From G963677185 sp963677185 (GTDB lineage Bacteria; Bacillota; Syntrophomonadia; Syntrophomonadales; Syntrophomonadaceae): a DNA stretch of 64,000 nucleotides. Every line of letters starts with the position of its first letter. Position 1 is the first letter of the stretch. Below the pieces are notes generated by a model. That model was given only the letters and a program-made list of their open reading frames with translations, searched no databases and was not told where the DNA came from. Below, in pieces: positions 41,696-50,898 of the stretch. The position numbers and the translations under genes are program-made. The DNA is taken from the NCBI GenBank assembly GCA_963677185.1, contig OY781889.1, positions 2,356,001 through 2,420,000 of the forward strand, written 5' to 3'.

Positions 41696-44140
41696 TTATG
41701 GATAGTTATTCAGACCGCTGTTGTTAACTATATTGTTATTATTGCTGCTGCTGCTGTTATTACTGTTGCTATTGCTATTACCTGTACTATTGCTGCTGCT
41801 ATCAGTATTGTTGGAGCTGCTGCCCGGATATAATGGCAGTTCGTCTCTTTCGGCTTCGGTCATCATTACATATTCGGTATATTTTTTCGGGGTTTCCGGT
41901 GTAGCCAGGAACATTTTACCAGGATAGGCAGGGTCCTTGGTGACGACCCGGACTGGAATTTTGGCATCGGTCTTTTTACCGCTGTTATCCGCGTTGTGAA
42001 CGGTGCACGTATCTTTGGGGATCAGGTGAGACGGATCATTGATTGACCAGATTTCCACATCGGGACAGTATTGATTGGCCAGCTTGCCGCTCTTTTTACA
42101 TATTTTGACGGTGCTTCCATTTGAACCATCGTGTTTTCCGTCGCAGGTTCCCTTTGGACTGAACTGGCTTACACAGTATTCCTTGACTTTTGCACATGTA
42201 GGCCCGGCAATTTTACCGGTGACTGGACATACTTCAACTTCCACAATTCCTCCCGGGCGGCTCCATTCTTTCAGGCCTCCCTCAAGTTCGTAGGCTTTTT
42301 CCAGCATTGACCGGCAGAGAATGGCGGGGTAATCGCCACCGAATACATTATCCATGGGTTCGGGCGTATCGAATCCCATCCAAACCGAGCAGGCATATGC
42401 AGGGGTGGTAGCGCAGAACCAGGCATCACGAAGATCTTCGGTAGTCCCTGTTTTACCAGCCACTTGAATGCCCGCAATCTTGGCTTTGGTACCGGTACCT
42501 GATTCCACCACGGTCTGCATCATGCTGGTCATAAGCCAGGCACTGCTTTCGGCCATGACCGGAACCGCCTTATCATCATTCTCATAGAGGGTTTCTCCGC
42601 TGGCATCAACAATGGAACGGATGGTATGAGGGGAGATATACAGGCCGCCATTGCCAAGTGTGGCATAGGCTCCGGCCATTTCACGGGTATTGGTTCCTTC
42701 GGTAAGACCTCCCAGAGCCATCGGAGCAAGCGACCGATCCTGATCGACCAGGCTTATTCCCATGGACTGAGCCATCGAAAAACCGTTTTGAACCCCTGTT
42801 TCTCGACATAGCTGAACTGCAAAGGTATTAATGGAATACTGAACCGCAGTCCGCATACTTATTTTACCGCGGTATTGACCATCGTAGTTTTTCGGTTCCC
42901 ATTTGCTGTCTCCCAGGTCGATGCTGATCTCTTTGTCTTCCAGAACATAAAAAGGCATCTTGCCCTGTTCCAGAGCGGGAGAATACACCGTAATTGGCTT
43001 AATTGACGATCCAGGCTGACGATGGGAGCTGACTGCCCGGTTAAATCCCCGTATTTGCGTATAATTGCGGCCGCCCATCAAAGCTTTCATTTCGCCGGTG
43101 CTCACATCAACCAGCGTCATTGAGGATTCCATTTCATCATAAGGAAAGTTATCATCGTTGGCATATATCCGCTGCGCATGACTCTGCAGATCAGGATCCA
43201 TGCAAGTATAAATTTTGAGACCGCCACGATATATCAGCTGTTCCGGATTGTCATAATCAGCCGACAGGATATCAATCGCTTCATTAATAACGGCGTCGTT
43301 GTAGAAGCCGTAGCTGTAACCGGAACTGGCCATCTGGTTTTCAGAAAAGTAGAGCTCCTCTTTAAAAGCCTTGTCGGCAGCGCTCTGAGTTATGAACTGG
43401 CAGGTTGCCATGCGGTCAAGAACGATTCGCTGGCGTTTTTTTGCCAGATCATAATGCTCGAAAGGATTGTAAGCGCTGGGACTCTGAGCCAGGCCTGCGA
43501 TTAAAGCCGATTCAGCCAGGTCCAGTTCACCGGCGTTTTTACCAAAATAGGTCTGGGCGGCGGCTTGTACTCCATAAGCACCTGCGCCAAAGTATATTTT
43601 ATTTATATAGAAGGTGAGGATTTCATCCTTGGAATAAGTGGACTCCAGCTTGAAAGCCAGCAGCACCTCCTGAAGCTTCCGGTTCCAGCTCTTTTCCTGG
43701 GTGAGGAAAGCGTTGCGCGCTAGCTGCTGGGTTATGGTGCTGGCACCCTGCCCGGTAGGATCTCCGCTTAAAATGTTGGTGTACAGCGCACGGGCAATAC
43801 CTTTGAAATTGACTCCATGATGACTGTAAAAATCGGTGTCTTCCGTGGCGATGAATGCGTTTATAAGATCGCTGGAAACTCCGTCCAACTTAACCTGGGT
43901 ACGGTTTTCTTCGGAATGCAAAGATGCAATTTCGTCGTCGTTTTCATCAAATATTGTACTGGTGTTGGAACCCATCAATTGATCCGGGTCCCACTGCGGA
44001 AGGTCGTAAGCGGCACATCCGAGAATCCCAAAACATAGGCACAAACCAAGTATACAGGCAATAATTGCGTAAAAAAAGACTGTCTGCAGTCTGGAAGACC
44101 GCTTCTGAGCCGTGCTTTTCCGGTTTTTTTTGATCGCCAT
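41696..44140 (-). CDS. Class A penicillin-binding protein (PBP1A-type)
   Basis: An 814-residue bifunctional peptidoglycan synthase. A short basic cytoplasmic tail and one transmembrane helix (VFFYAIIACILGLCLCFGIL) precede the GT51 glycosyltransferase domain (EDTDFYSHHGVN, GASTITQQLARN, KIYFGAGAYGVQ). The transpeptidase follows, with the active Ser in QPGSSIKPIT, YSIN as the SxN motif and VAGKTGTTED as the KTG box. A Cys-rich region follows, and the last 45 or so residues are almost only Asn and Ser. CAGCGGAGGA lies upstream of ATG 44140. It is transcribed divergently from tyrS. Confidence 0.95.
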   Translation of the reverse strand: MAIKKNRKSTAQKRSSRLQTVFFYAIIACILGLCLCFGILGCAAYDLPQWDPDQLMGSNTSTIFDENDDEIASLHSEENRTQVKLDGVSSDLINAFIATEDTDFYSHHGVNFKGIARALYTNILSGDPTGQGASTITQQLARNAFLTQEKSWNRKLQEVLLAFKLESTYSKDEILTFYINKIYFGAGAYGVQAAAQTYFGKNAGELDLAESALIAGLAQSPSAYNPFEHYDLAKKRQRIVLDRMATCQFITQSAADKAFKEELYFSENQMASSGYSYGFYNDAVINEAIDILSADYDNPEQLIYRGGLKIYTCMDPDLQSHAQRIYANDDNFPYDEMESSMTLVDVSTGEMKALMGGRNYTQIRGFNRAVSSHRQPGSSIKPITVYSPALEQGKMPFYVLEDKEISIDLGDSKWEPKNYDGQYRGKISMRTAVQYSINTFAVQLCRETGVQNGFSMAQSMGISLVDQDRSLAPMALGGLTEGTNTREMAGAYATLGNGGLYISPHTIRSIVDASGETLYENDDKAVPVMAESSAWLMTSMMQTVVESGTGTKAKIAGIQVAGKTGTTEDLRDAWFCATTPAYACSVWMGFDTPEPMDNVFGGDYPAILCRSMLEKAYELEGGLKEWSRPGGIVEVEVCPVTGKIAGPTCAKVKEYCVSQFSPKGTCDGKHDGSNGSTVKICKKSGKLANQYCPDVEIWSINDPSHLIPKDTCTVHNADNSGKKTDAKIPVRVVTKDPAYPGKMFLATPETPKKYTEYVMMTEAERDELPLYPGSSSNNTDSSSNSTGNSNSNSNNSSSSNNNNIVNNSGLNNYP

Positions 44141-44292
44141 AATGATTGTATCCTCCGCTGATTTAGGTTTATCACCTTATGTAATTGCCAAAATCTATTT
44201 TATTATAAACAAAAGAGGGGGTTTGCGCTATTCAAAGAGGCAAGCCCGGCCCAGGGGTTTATTTGGCCTCCTGAACTGTACTCCGCTAGCAA

Positions 44293-44322
44293 TTGACCAG
44301 TCTTTAGTAAATGGATTATGAT
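44293..44322 (+). promoter_or_regulatory. tyrS promoter
   Basis: TTGACC (44293-44298) and TATGAT (44317-44322) have an 18-bp spacer. The predicted start near 44329 lies at the ATG of a longer reading frame, supporting ATG 44355 as the real tyrS start. No T-box leader fits in the remaining space. Confidence 0.55.
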
Positions 44323-44354
44323 GATGCATGAACAAAAATGGAGGGCGGATTAAT

Positions 44355-45563
44355 ATGGTTAGAAGCAGCATAGAAGAGCAAATGTCAGTAATTGAACGCG
44401 GTGTGGCCGAAATAGTGCCTAAAGAGGAGCTGGTCAGGAAACTGCAAAGGTCGATTGCCAGCGGCCAGCCCATGCGCATCAAGCTCGGCCTGGACCCGAC
44501 CGCTCCAGATATTCACCTGGGACACACCGTTGTTTTAAATAAATTAAGGCAGTTTCAGGATTTGGGTCATGAGGTTCATCTGATAATAGGGGATTTTACG
44601 GGCCGGATAGGTGATCCCAGCGGAAAATCTGAAACCCGCAAACAGCTGACCGGGGATGAGGTTCTGGCCAATGCCCGGACTTACCAGGAACAAATCTTCA
44701 AGGTTCTTGATAAAGATAAAACCATTATGTATTTCAACAGCGACTGGCTTGGCAAGCTGAACCTGCAGGACATTATTGAACTCACAGCCAAGTATACACT
44801 GGCCCGCATGATGGAAAGAGACGATTTTAACAAGCGTTACAAAGAAGGCCTGCCCATTGGGATCCATGAGCTTATGTATCCCCTGATGCAAGGATATGAC
44901 TCGGTTGAATTGAAAGCGGATGTTGAATTGGGTGGAACTGATCAAAAATTCAACCTTCTGGTAGGTCGTCACCTGCAGCGGGAATACGGACAGGAGGCCC
45001 AGATAGCGTTAATGATGCCGATATTGGAGGGCCTGGACGGCGTTCAAAAGATGAGTAAGAGCCTGGGGAATTATGTAGGTGTAAATGAAGAGCCATATGA
45101 ACAATTCGGAAAGCTGATGTCCATTCCCGACAGCCTTATTCTTCGCTATTTTGAACTGTTGACGCAGGTTGATAACCAGACGCTTAAGGAAATGAAACGA
45201 GCTATGGACAATTTGACCTTGAATCCACGGGATGCTAAAATCTCGCTGGCTAAAACGATCATTTCTATTTTCCATAGTCCCGAAGAGGCTGAACGGGCCG
45301 AAGAACGCTTCAAGCTGGTTTTTTCAAAAGGTGACATTCCAGACGATATCCCCGAAGCGCTGATATTGGATGAAGAAATATACCTGCCCAGATTTCTGGT
45401 GGAACAGAAAATGCTCAGCTCCGGAAGTGATGTGCGCCGTATGCTGAAACAGGATGCGATACGAATAAATGGTGAAAAATGCAGCGGAGAAACCGTGCCG
45501 GTTTATGACGGAATGGTACTGCAGGTGGGCAAACGCAAGTTTCTTAAGATAGTCAAAGCGTGA
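44355..45563 (+). CDS. tyrS: Tyrosyl-tRNA synthetase
   Basis: A 402-residue class I synthetase. It shows the HIGH-type motif HLGH (about residue 50) and KMSKS (about 232), with KADVELGGTDQKFNLL in between and a C-terminal S4 RNA-binding domain (LPRFLVEQKMLSSGSDVRRM). The N-terminal LGLDPTAPDIHLGH identifies the TyrZ-like bacterial subtype. It charges tRNA-Tyr. ATG 44355 is chosen because GGAGGGCGG is 6 nt upstream; ATG 44328 has none. Confidence 0.96.
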   Translation: MVRSSIEEQMSVIERGVAEIVPKEELVRKLQRSIASGQPMRIKLGLDPTAPDIHLGHTVVLNKLRQFQDLGHEVHLIIGDFTGRIGDPSGKSETRKQLTGDEVLANARTYQEQIFKVLDKDKTIMYFNSDWLGKLNLQDIIELTAKYTLARMMERDDFNKRYKEGLPIGIHELMYPLMQGYDSVELKADVELGGTDQKFNLLVGRHLQREYGQEAQIALMMPILEGLDGVQKMSKSLGNYVGVNEEPYEQFGKLMSIPDSLILRYFELLTQVDNQTLKEMKRAMDNLTLNPRDAKISLAKTIISIFHSPEEAERAEERFKLVFSKGDIPDDIPEALILDEEIYLPRFLVEQKMLSSGSDVRRMLKQDAIRINGEKCSGETVPVYDGMVLQVGKRKFLKIVKA

Positions 45564-45895
45564 TGCAATTATTTGTCTGATATCGCTGCTTATATTTACT
45601 TCTTATGAATAATATAAGACGATTTATGAAACATGATTTCGAATAATAATAGTTGGCCAGGCAAAGAAGACATTACAACCACTATAGAATATAACGAAAT
45701 CGCGTGATTTGAACATCTGTGAAGTTGATTTTACTGGATATTTCATGTAAAATTAGTTCGTTATGTACATTATTGACTGAATTCATTGATATCTTCGGGA
45801 AATTCACTCTAATTGTTTCATGAAATCTGGCATGTTTTTAACGCAACTGGTAATAATTGAACCTATTGTGGGAAATATAAAAAGGGGGGGGTTCG
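45564..45895. other. AT-rich intergenic region before pilM
   Basis: This 332-nt stretch holds no gene. It contains an AT-rich inverted repeat (CTTATATT 45589-45596 with AATATAAG 45611-45618), the candidate pil promoter at 45725-45753, and a leader of about 135 nt to pilM. Confidence 0.5.
45725..45753 (+). promoter_or_regulatory. Probable pilMNO promoter
   Basis: TTGATT (45725-45730) and TAAAAT (45748-45753) are 17 bp apart in an AT-rich gap, with a leader of about 135 nt to pilM. Confidence 0.45.
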
Positions 45896-46903
45896 GTGTC
45901 AAAGAATGCTCCAGGAATTGGCCTTGATATTGGAAGCAAGAAGATCAAGCTAGCCAAGATTCACAAAGGCGGAAAAGGCTTTAAGTTGGAAAGCATGGGA
46001 AGCATAAATACACCCTTTGGCACGGTTGAAACAGGAGCTATATATAATCCGGAACAAGTAGGCGAAGAACTCGGAGCCCTGGTAAGGACCATGGGATTAA
46101 GAGGCAAGTGGGTTGTATCTGCAGTTTCTGGACAACAGGTGTATAACCGCAATCTTATTATGCCGAAGATGAAGATGAATGAATTGCGCGATGCCGCAAT
46201 TTTTCAGGCGACCACATTCCTCCCCATTCCCGTTGAAGAAGCAGCTATAGATATTTTCCCGGTAAAAAGCTATTTTGATGAAGAAGGCGAAAAAACCGAA
46301 GTCTTTTTTGTGGCGGTTCGCCAGCAGCAAGTCGATAATATAATAACGGTTTGCAACATAGCCGGCTTGAAACTGGCTGCACTGGAAATCGAGCCAGTTG
46401 CCATTAATCGCTATTTCTGGGACAAGAAAGACACGGGTGTTCATGCCTATTTGAATATCGGATCATTTCGTTCTTATTTATCGGTTTTTAAAGACAACAC
46501 TCTCGGTTTCCACCGCTATATGCCATTTGGCAGTTCGGCCTTCCTCCAGAATACCAACGGCGCGGATGCGACACCTGATAATGACGCAACAGTTGCGATG
46601 GATGTGCCGGTTCAAGGTTCTGACTACTTGATGGCAGACATGATCTCGGAAATGCAGCGCTCGGTCGAGTACTATGCCATGCAGAATCCGAATAATCCAC
46701 TGGGAAAAATCATGTTATGCGGAGGCGGTTCACGTTTGAAAGGAATTGAAGACAAGCTGGAAAGCAGTCTGGATATTCAGTTTAACCTGGCCGACCCATT
46801 AGAGAGGCTTTCAGTGCCTGGCAATATCGATGCGGTATCAGAGGATGAGCTCAGGTATGATTTCCTGGTTGCACTTGGACTGTCAGCAAGGGGGTTGATA
46901 TAG
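45896..46903 (+). CDS. pilM: Type IV pilus assembly protein PilM
   Basis: A 335-residue actin-like ATPase. The N-terminal GIGLDIGSKKIKLAKI is the phosphate-1 motif, and MLCGGGSRLKGIEDKL near residue 280 is the adenosine motif of the PilM/FtsA fold. It sits on the cytoplasmic side and binds the PilN tail. The start is GTG 45896 after a run of G. It is first of pilM-pilN-pilO, separated from pilN by zero bases. Confidence 0.9.
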   Translation: MSKNAPGIGLDIGSKKIKLAKIHKGGKGFKLESMGSINTPFGTVETGAIYNPEQVGEELGALVRTMGLRGKWVVSAVSGQQVYNRNLIMPKMKMNELRDAAIFQATTFLPIPVEEAAIDIFPVKSYFDEEGEKTEVFFVAVRQQQVDNIITVCNIAGLKLAALEIEPVAINRYFWDKKDTGVHAYLNIGSFRSYLSVFKDNTLGFHRYMPFGSSAFLQNTNGADATPDNDATVAMDVPVQGSDYLMADMISEMQRSVEYYAMQNPNNPLGKIMLCGGGSRLKGIEDKLESSLDIQFNLADPLERLSVPGNIDAVSEDELRYDFLVALGLSARGLI

Positions 46904-47551
46904 ATGTCGTTTCTGGATAAAAAGAATGGCAATAACCCGGAAATGAGCGAAAACAACACCGATAGTGGAACAGGAAAATCCAATCAGTCTAAAGTTAAGT
47001 ATAATGCCCGGCCTTTGGAAATCAACCTGCTTACATACAAGCAAGAAACCAGCGATGAAAGCAACAGAATGGTCATTGGAGCTTTGATTTTAGTCCTGGT
47101 TTTATTGTTGGGCATGGGTGTTCACTACAAGCTTAACTACGATAAACTGGCTGACTTAAAAAGCAACAATCTGCAGCTTACTGCTGAAAGGGATCGTTTG
47201 CAGCGTGAAAGCGGTTTTAGTTCAAGCTACCAAAATCTAGTTGCCGTTCTAAACAGCAAGCAGCAGAATATCAAGTCCCTTGAAACACAAAAGATTTATT
47301 TTTCCAAGGTTATTAATGAAGTGGCCGGTGTGATACCCAACGGTGTCAACCTGACCGGTATGAAGCTGGCCAGCGGGACGCTGGGCTTATCAGGCTTTGC
47401 TGGCGACTATGGGCAGGTTGCTTCATTTGTATCTGGTTTGCGTGAAAAGCCGATGTTTAAAAAAGTGACCCTGGCATCCTGTGGAAAGGGTTCTAACAGC
47501 AGCCAGGTGCAGTTTACCATCGAAACTGGATGGGAGGCGGTGCAGCAATGA
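46904..47551 (+). CDS. pilN: Type IV pilus assembly protein PilN
   Basis: A 215-residue bitopic protein. A cytoplasmic N-terminus carries the PilM-binding motif ARPLEINLLTY (near residue 35), then one transmembrane helix (VIGALILVLVLLLGMGVHY), a coiled coil and a ferredoxin-like C-terminal domain (VIPNGVNLTGMKLASGTL). It links PilM to PilO. Its stop TGA overlaps the pilO ATG. Confidence 0.88.
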   Translation: MSFLDKKNGNNPEMSENNTDSGTGKSNQSKVKYNARPLEINLLTYKQETSDESNRMVIGALILVLVLLLGMGVHYKLNYDKLADLKSNNLQLTAERDRLQRESGFSSSYQNLVAVLNSKQQNIKSLETQKIYFSKVINEVAGVIPNGVNLTGMKLASGTLGLSGFAGDYGQVASFVSGLREKPMFKKVTLASCGKGSNSSQVQFTIETGWEAVQQ

Positions 47552-48258
47552 GTCTGAGCAAGCGCGAGATGGCACTGATTGGGATTCTATTGTTTTTCGG
47601 AATTATATATGCTTATTATGCATACGCGTATCAGCCATTGAGTACCAAGCTGGATACAGCCCGGACAGAAAACCAGGGCCTGGAAAAAGAGATCCAACAA
47701 CTCAAGAATACTTCTTCTGGTCAGAGTCAGAGCGGAGAAAGCCTGGAAAAGATAAAGAGCGATTTTGTTGCAGCAGCGACCAAGCTGCCGCCAAAGCCCA
47801 ATTTGCCTGAAGCACTTTCATTCATGGAAAAGTCCAGCAAAGATGCAAATGTAGATCTCAAATCCTTGCAGATATCCGATTCGGGAACGGCTGCAGCGCC
47901 AGTTGCGGCCCCTCAGCCTGGTTCAGCTCCTGCGACAGGAGCGCCGGTTCAGCAAACCTATGAATTAGCAGGAACCGGGGGATTCTTCAGCTTTAACAGC
48001 TTCCTGCTTAAGCTTGAGGAAGCACCCAGAATATTTATTATTTCGCGGATAGACATAGGTTCACAGCCGAGTTCAACCTCTACTACCCCGGCTGTTCCCG
48101 GTACAAGTTCGGCTACGGTTCAAACATTCGACGGTTCCAGTCTTACGTTTACAATGTCTCTGATCAGTTATTATGACGGGATTGATATGGAAGATGTGGG
48201 CAAAGGACTGGAAACGGTACAACCGTCAGCTGGCCGAAACAACCCATTCAGTTCCTGA
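47548..48258 (+). CDS. pilO: Type IV pilus assembly protein PilO
   Basis: About 236 residues. One N-terminal transmembrane helix (MALIGILLFFGIIYAYYAY) is followed by a coiled coil, a Pro/Ala-rich linker (about residues 120-140) and a PilO-like C-terminal domain. It pairs with PilN across the membrane. I start it at ATG 47548, overlapping pilN by 4 nt with GGGAGGCGG upstream; an in-frame ATG at 47530 is upstream of that site. No pilus ATPase, pilin or peptidase gene follows. Confidence 0.85.
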   Translation: MSLSKREMALIGILLFFGIIYAYYAYAYQPLSTKLDTARTENQGLEKEIQQLKNTSSGQSQSGESLEKIKSDFVAAATKLPPKPNLPEALSFMEKSSKDANVDLKSLQISDSGTAAAPVAAPQPGSAPATGAPVQQTYELAGTGGFFSFNSFLLKLEEAPRIFIISRIDIGSQPSSTSTTPAVPGTSSATVQTFDGSSLTFTMSLISYYDGIDMEDVGKGLETVQPSAGRNNPFSS

Positions 48259-48327
48259 TCAGGGTGGAGCCAGGCAAGAAAAACAGTTGTGCAGGTCTGA
48301 ATCAGTTCAAGTCTATTAGAAATTTGC

Positions 48328-48365
48328 ATCTCATCGTCATGCTTCTGAAAACCTGACGGTGAGAT
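48328..48365 (+). terminator. Hairpin after pilO, possible terminator
   Basis: ATCTCATCGTCA (48328-48339) and TGACGGTGAGAT (48354-48365) form a 12-bp stem with one G-U pair and a 14-nt loop. The following TAGTCCTTA is only weakly T-rich, so termination strength is uncertain. Confidence 0.5.
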
Positions 48366-48414
48366 TAGTCCTTAACAGGGATCCTTTTTTGACAGGGAAA
48401 GGTATGATAAGGAA

Positions 48415-48882
48415 ATGAATCCTGGCAATACCGAGACGATACCCAAAATCTTACTTATTAACGGTCCCAACCTGAACCTGCTGGGCCTGCGCGAGCCTGG
48501 CATATATGGCTGCGAATCCCTTGACGCCGTTGAAAAAGACCTGCAGGAGCTTGCCATTCAGAGGGATATTCAGTTCAGCTGTTTTCAATCCAACCATGAA
48601 GGCGCCATTGTAGACCGGATTCAATCGGCTATGGGCGCAACTGATTATATTATTATCAACCCCGGAGCCCTTACCCACTACAGCATTGCGTTATATGATG
48701 CCTTGAAAGGTTCAGGTATTCCATTTATCGAAATCCATATATCCAATATATATGCTCGCGAAGAATTCCGGCAGAAGTCTTTGCTGTCGCCGATAGCCAG
48801 CGGCGTTATTGGCGGGCTGGGAACTATCGGATACCGGCTGGCTTTGCTTGCAATTGCGGATAGGTTATTGGCGAAAAATTAA
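48415..48882 (+). CDS. aroQ: 3-dehydroquinate dehydratase, type II
   Basis: A 155-residue type II dehydroquinase of the shikimate pathway. It has LINGPNLNLLGLRE, the catalytic Tyr in GIYG, SNHEGAIVD, NPGALTHYSIAL with the active His, and EIHISNIYAREEFR near the C-terminus. The start ATG 48415 is close to AAGGA and gives a short N-terminal extension over the usual length. The order aroQ-pepQ-efp is conserved in Firmicutes. Confidence 0.95.
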   Translation: MNPGNTETIPKILLINGPNLNLLGLREPGIYGCESLDAVEKDLQELAIQRDIQFSCFQSNHEGAIVDRIQSAMGATDYIIINPGALTHYSIALYDALKGSGIPFIEIHISNIYAREEFRQKSLLSPIASGVIGGLGTIGYRLALLAIADRLLAKN

Positions 48883-48994
48883 GGGGCAGAATATAAGGCA
48901 GTATCAAGACCGGATAAATCGGGAAGTAGACAATGGAGCGGGCATTATACATGTTCTCCAGCCCTGTTGTTTACTTCTTTATATTTGAGGTGCT

Positions 48995-50068
48995 ATGATT
49001 AAGCGGATTGATAGGATACGGCGCTTGTTGGAAGATAGGCAGTTTGATGCTATAGTTATCAGCAAGCCTGAAAATATCTATTATGCCTGCGGCTTTGCCG
49101 GGGGCGAGGACGGGCTTCTGGTCATTGACTCATCCAGTCATTATGTTCTGACTGACAGCCGATATTTTGAACAATTAAAAAGTGAATGCCCCGATGCAGA
49201 ACTGTGGGAAAACGATGCACGGGATTTGGGACAATCTCTGCAGGCGCGTATGAGGAAATACGGCAGAATAGCCCTGGAAACACATTATATTAGCCATGAC
49301 TTCTATCAGTCCCTGAATGCTTCGCTGGATGGCCGCCTGGTTTCTGCAGGCCAGCTGGTTGAAAGCATTCGCATCGTCAAAGATGTGGACGAATTAGAGC
49401 TCTTGCGAGCCAGCGGGAGGGCTGGCGATCTGGCCCTGGAAGACACGATCAGCGGGCTCAAGATTGCAGCAACTGAGATAGAGACAGCGGCCAGGTTGAA
49501 ATACCATCTGCAGCGTCACGGTTGTACCGGGGAATCCTTTGATTCGATAGTGTTATTCGGTGCCAATTCGGCCCTGCCCCACGGACAGCCCGGAGCGGAC
49601 CAGCTTGGCATCGGGCAAGCGGTACTCTTTGATTTCGGTGGCTTTTATAAGCACTATACTGCGGATATGAGCAGGACATTTTTCTGTGGAAGCCGTGAAT
49701 ACAGATTTGATGAATGCTATAAAGCAGTGTTAGAGGCGCAGGAAACCGGAATAAGCCTTATCAGGTCAGGAATAACGGCAGGGCGGTTACATGAGCAGGT
49801 GAAAGCTGTACTGGCCAGGTATGATTTAGACAGGTTTTTCATTCATGGCACCGGGCACGGTATTGGGCTGGAGATTCACGAGTCACCTCGAATTGGGCAA
49901 AACAGCGATTCCATTCTGGAGAGCAATATGGTGGTAACTGTTGAGCCGGGGATTTACATACCGGGCTGGGGCGGCATCCGCATAGAAGACAGCGTGATTG
50001 TTAAAGACAACGGTTGTGAGATAATAACCTGTAGTCAAAAAGACCTTAAATACTTAGCGGAGGGATAA
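48995..50068 (+). CDS. pepQ: M24 family Xaa-Pro peptidase
   Basis: A 357-residue creatinase-fold metallopeptidase with an N-terminal inactive domain and a C-terminal pita-bread domain. The five metal ligands are visible: Asp in LFDFGGFY, Asp in TADMSRTF, His in GTGHGIGLEIHE, Glu in VEPGIYIPG, and Glu in GIRIEDSV. It releases residues ahead of or at proline, either as an aminopeptidase or a dipeptidase. GAGGTG precedes ATG 48995, and efp follows with 1 nt between. Confidence 0.93.
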   Translation: MIKRIDRIRRLLEDRQFDAIVISKPENIYYACGFAGGEDGLLVIDSSSHYVLTDSRYFEQLKSECPDAELWENDARDLGQSLQARMRKYGRIALETHYISHDFYQSLNASLDGRLVSAGQLVESIRIVKDVDELELLRASGRAGDLALEDTISGLKIAATEIETAARLKYHLQRHGCTGESFDSIVLFGANSALPHGQPGADQLGIGQAVLFDFGGFYKHYTADMSRTFFCGSREYRFDECYKAVLEAQETGISLIRSGITAGRLHEQVKAVLARYDLDRFFIHGTGHGIGLEIHESPRIGQNSDSILESNMVVTVEPGIYIPGWGGIRIEDSVIVKDNGCEIITCSQKDLKYLAEG

Positions 50069-50069
50069 G

Positions 50070-50627
50070 ATGATTTCAGTTAACGATTTCAAGACTGGAG
50101 CCACAATTGAACTGGAAGGACAGGTATGGCAGATAGTCGATTTTCAGCATGTCAAACCCGGAAAAGGGGCCGCGTTTGTAAGGGCAAAAATGAAAAATGT
50201 GCGCACCGGAGGGGTGATTGAACGGACCTTCCGAGCCGGGGAAAAGGTTCCCAAGGCGCACCTTGATAAAAGAGAAATGCAATATCTGTATTCAGACAGC
50301 GATGGTTATGTCTTTATGGATAACGAGAGCTTCGATCAGCTGTCAGTTAGCCCTGAACAGCTTGGTGACGGCAGCAAATGGCTGAAAGAAAATATGAACA
50401 TCCAAATCGTTTTATATAACGAAAGCATAATCGGTCTTGATCTGCCCAATTTCGTTGAGTTGCGAGTAGCCGATACGGAACCGGGCATAAAAGGGGACAC
50501 AGCCACTGGAGCAAATAAGAAGGCCACACTGGAAACAGGGGCAGTAGTAAATGTCCCCCTGTTTGTCGAGACTGGTGATGTGCTTAGGATTGACACCCGC
50601 AGCGGAGAGTATATGGACAGGGTATAA
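50070..50627 (+). CDS. efp: Elongation factor P
   Basis: A 185-residue EF-P with three beta-barrel domains. The loop HVKPGKGAAFVRAK places Lys at position 32, where this factor is modified or acts bare at the peptidyl-transferase centre. The C-terminal signature VFVETGDVLRIDTRSGEY (here VPLFVETGDVLRID) is intact. It rescues ribosomes at proline runs. It is coupled to pepQ and followed by a strong terminator. In spore formers the spoIIIA operon normally comes next; here it does not. Confidence 0.97.
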   Translation: MISVNDFKTGATIELEGQVWQIVDFQHVKPGKGAAFVRAKMKNVRTGGVIERTFRAGEKVPKAHLDKREMQYLYSDSDGYVFMDNESFDQLSVSPEQLGDGSKWLKENMNIQIVLYNESIIGLDLPNFVELRVADTEPGIKGDTATGANKKATLETGAVVNVPLFVETGDVLRIDTRSGEYMDRV

Positions 50628-50652
50628 TTAACGTTTAGGAAACGCAATTGGA

Positions 50653-50691
50653 GGCAGGGATTGACTGCTTTGCTCAATCCCTGCCGTTTTT
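50653..50691 (+). terminator. Strong rho-independent terminator after efp
   Basis: GGCAGGGATTGA (50653-50664) and TCAATCCCTGCC (50674-50685) form a perfect 12-bp stem with a 9-nt loop, followed by GTTTTT. Confidence 0.93.
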
Positions 50692-50739
50692 ACGGGCCTT
50701 TATAGGTTCGGTGTTCCTGGTATACATAAGCTATATCGC

Positions 50740-50769
50740 TTGAAATAGCATGGAGCCTTTGACTATAAT
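50740..50769 (+). promoter_or_regulatory. Promoter of the carboxyltransferase-AccB / accC operon
   Basis: TTGAAA (50740-50745) and TATAAT (50764-50769) have an 18-bp spacer. The leader to the ATG is about 120 nt. Confidence 0.6.
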
Positions 50770-50898
50770 AAAATTTGTGATGCAAATCAAGCATTGAAAT
50801 GCGTCTCAACAAACAATAACAACCGACATAGTTATTGATATGAATAGATAATAAAACAAGGGCAGGTTAAGGGATTACATATCTCTTAAAGGGGGTGC

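Noticed and set aside
44141..44354. T-box leader ahead of tyrS
   Set aside because: No AGGGTGGNACCGCG-type antiterminator and no specifier stem. A promoter at 44293-44322 leaves under 30 nt of leader.
48389..48408. aroQ promoter from TTGACA at 48389-48394
   Set aside because: The nearest good -10 (TATGAT, 48403-48408) is only 8 bp away, and nothing suitable lies at 16-18 bp.
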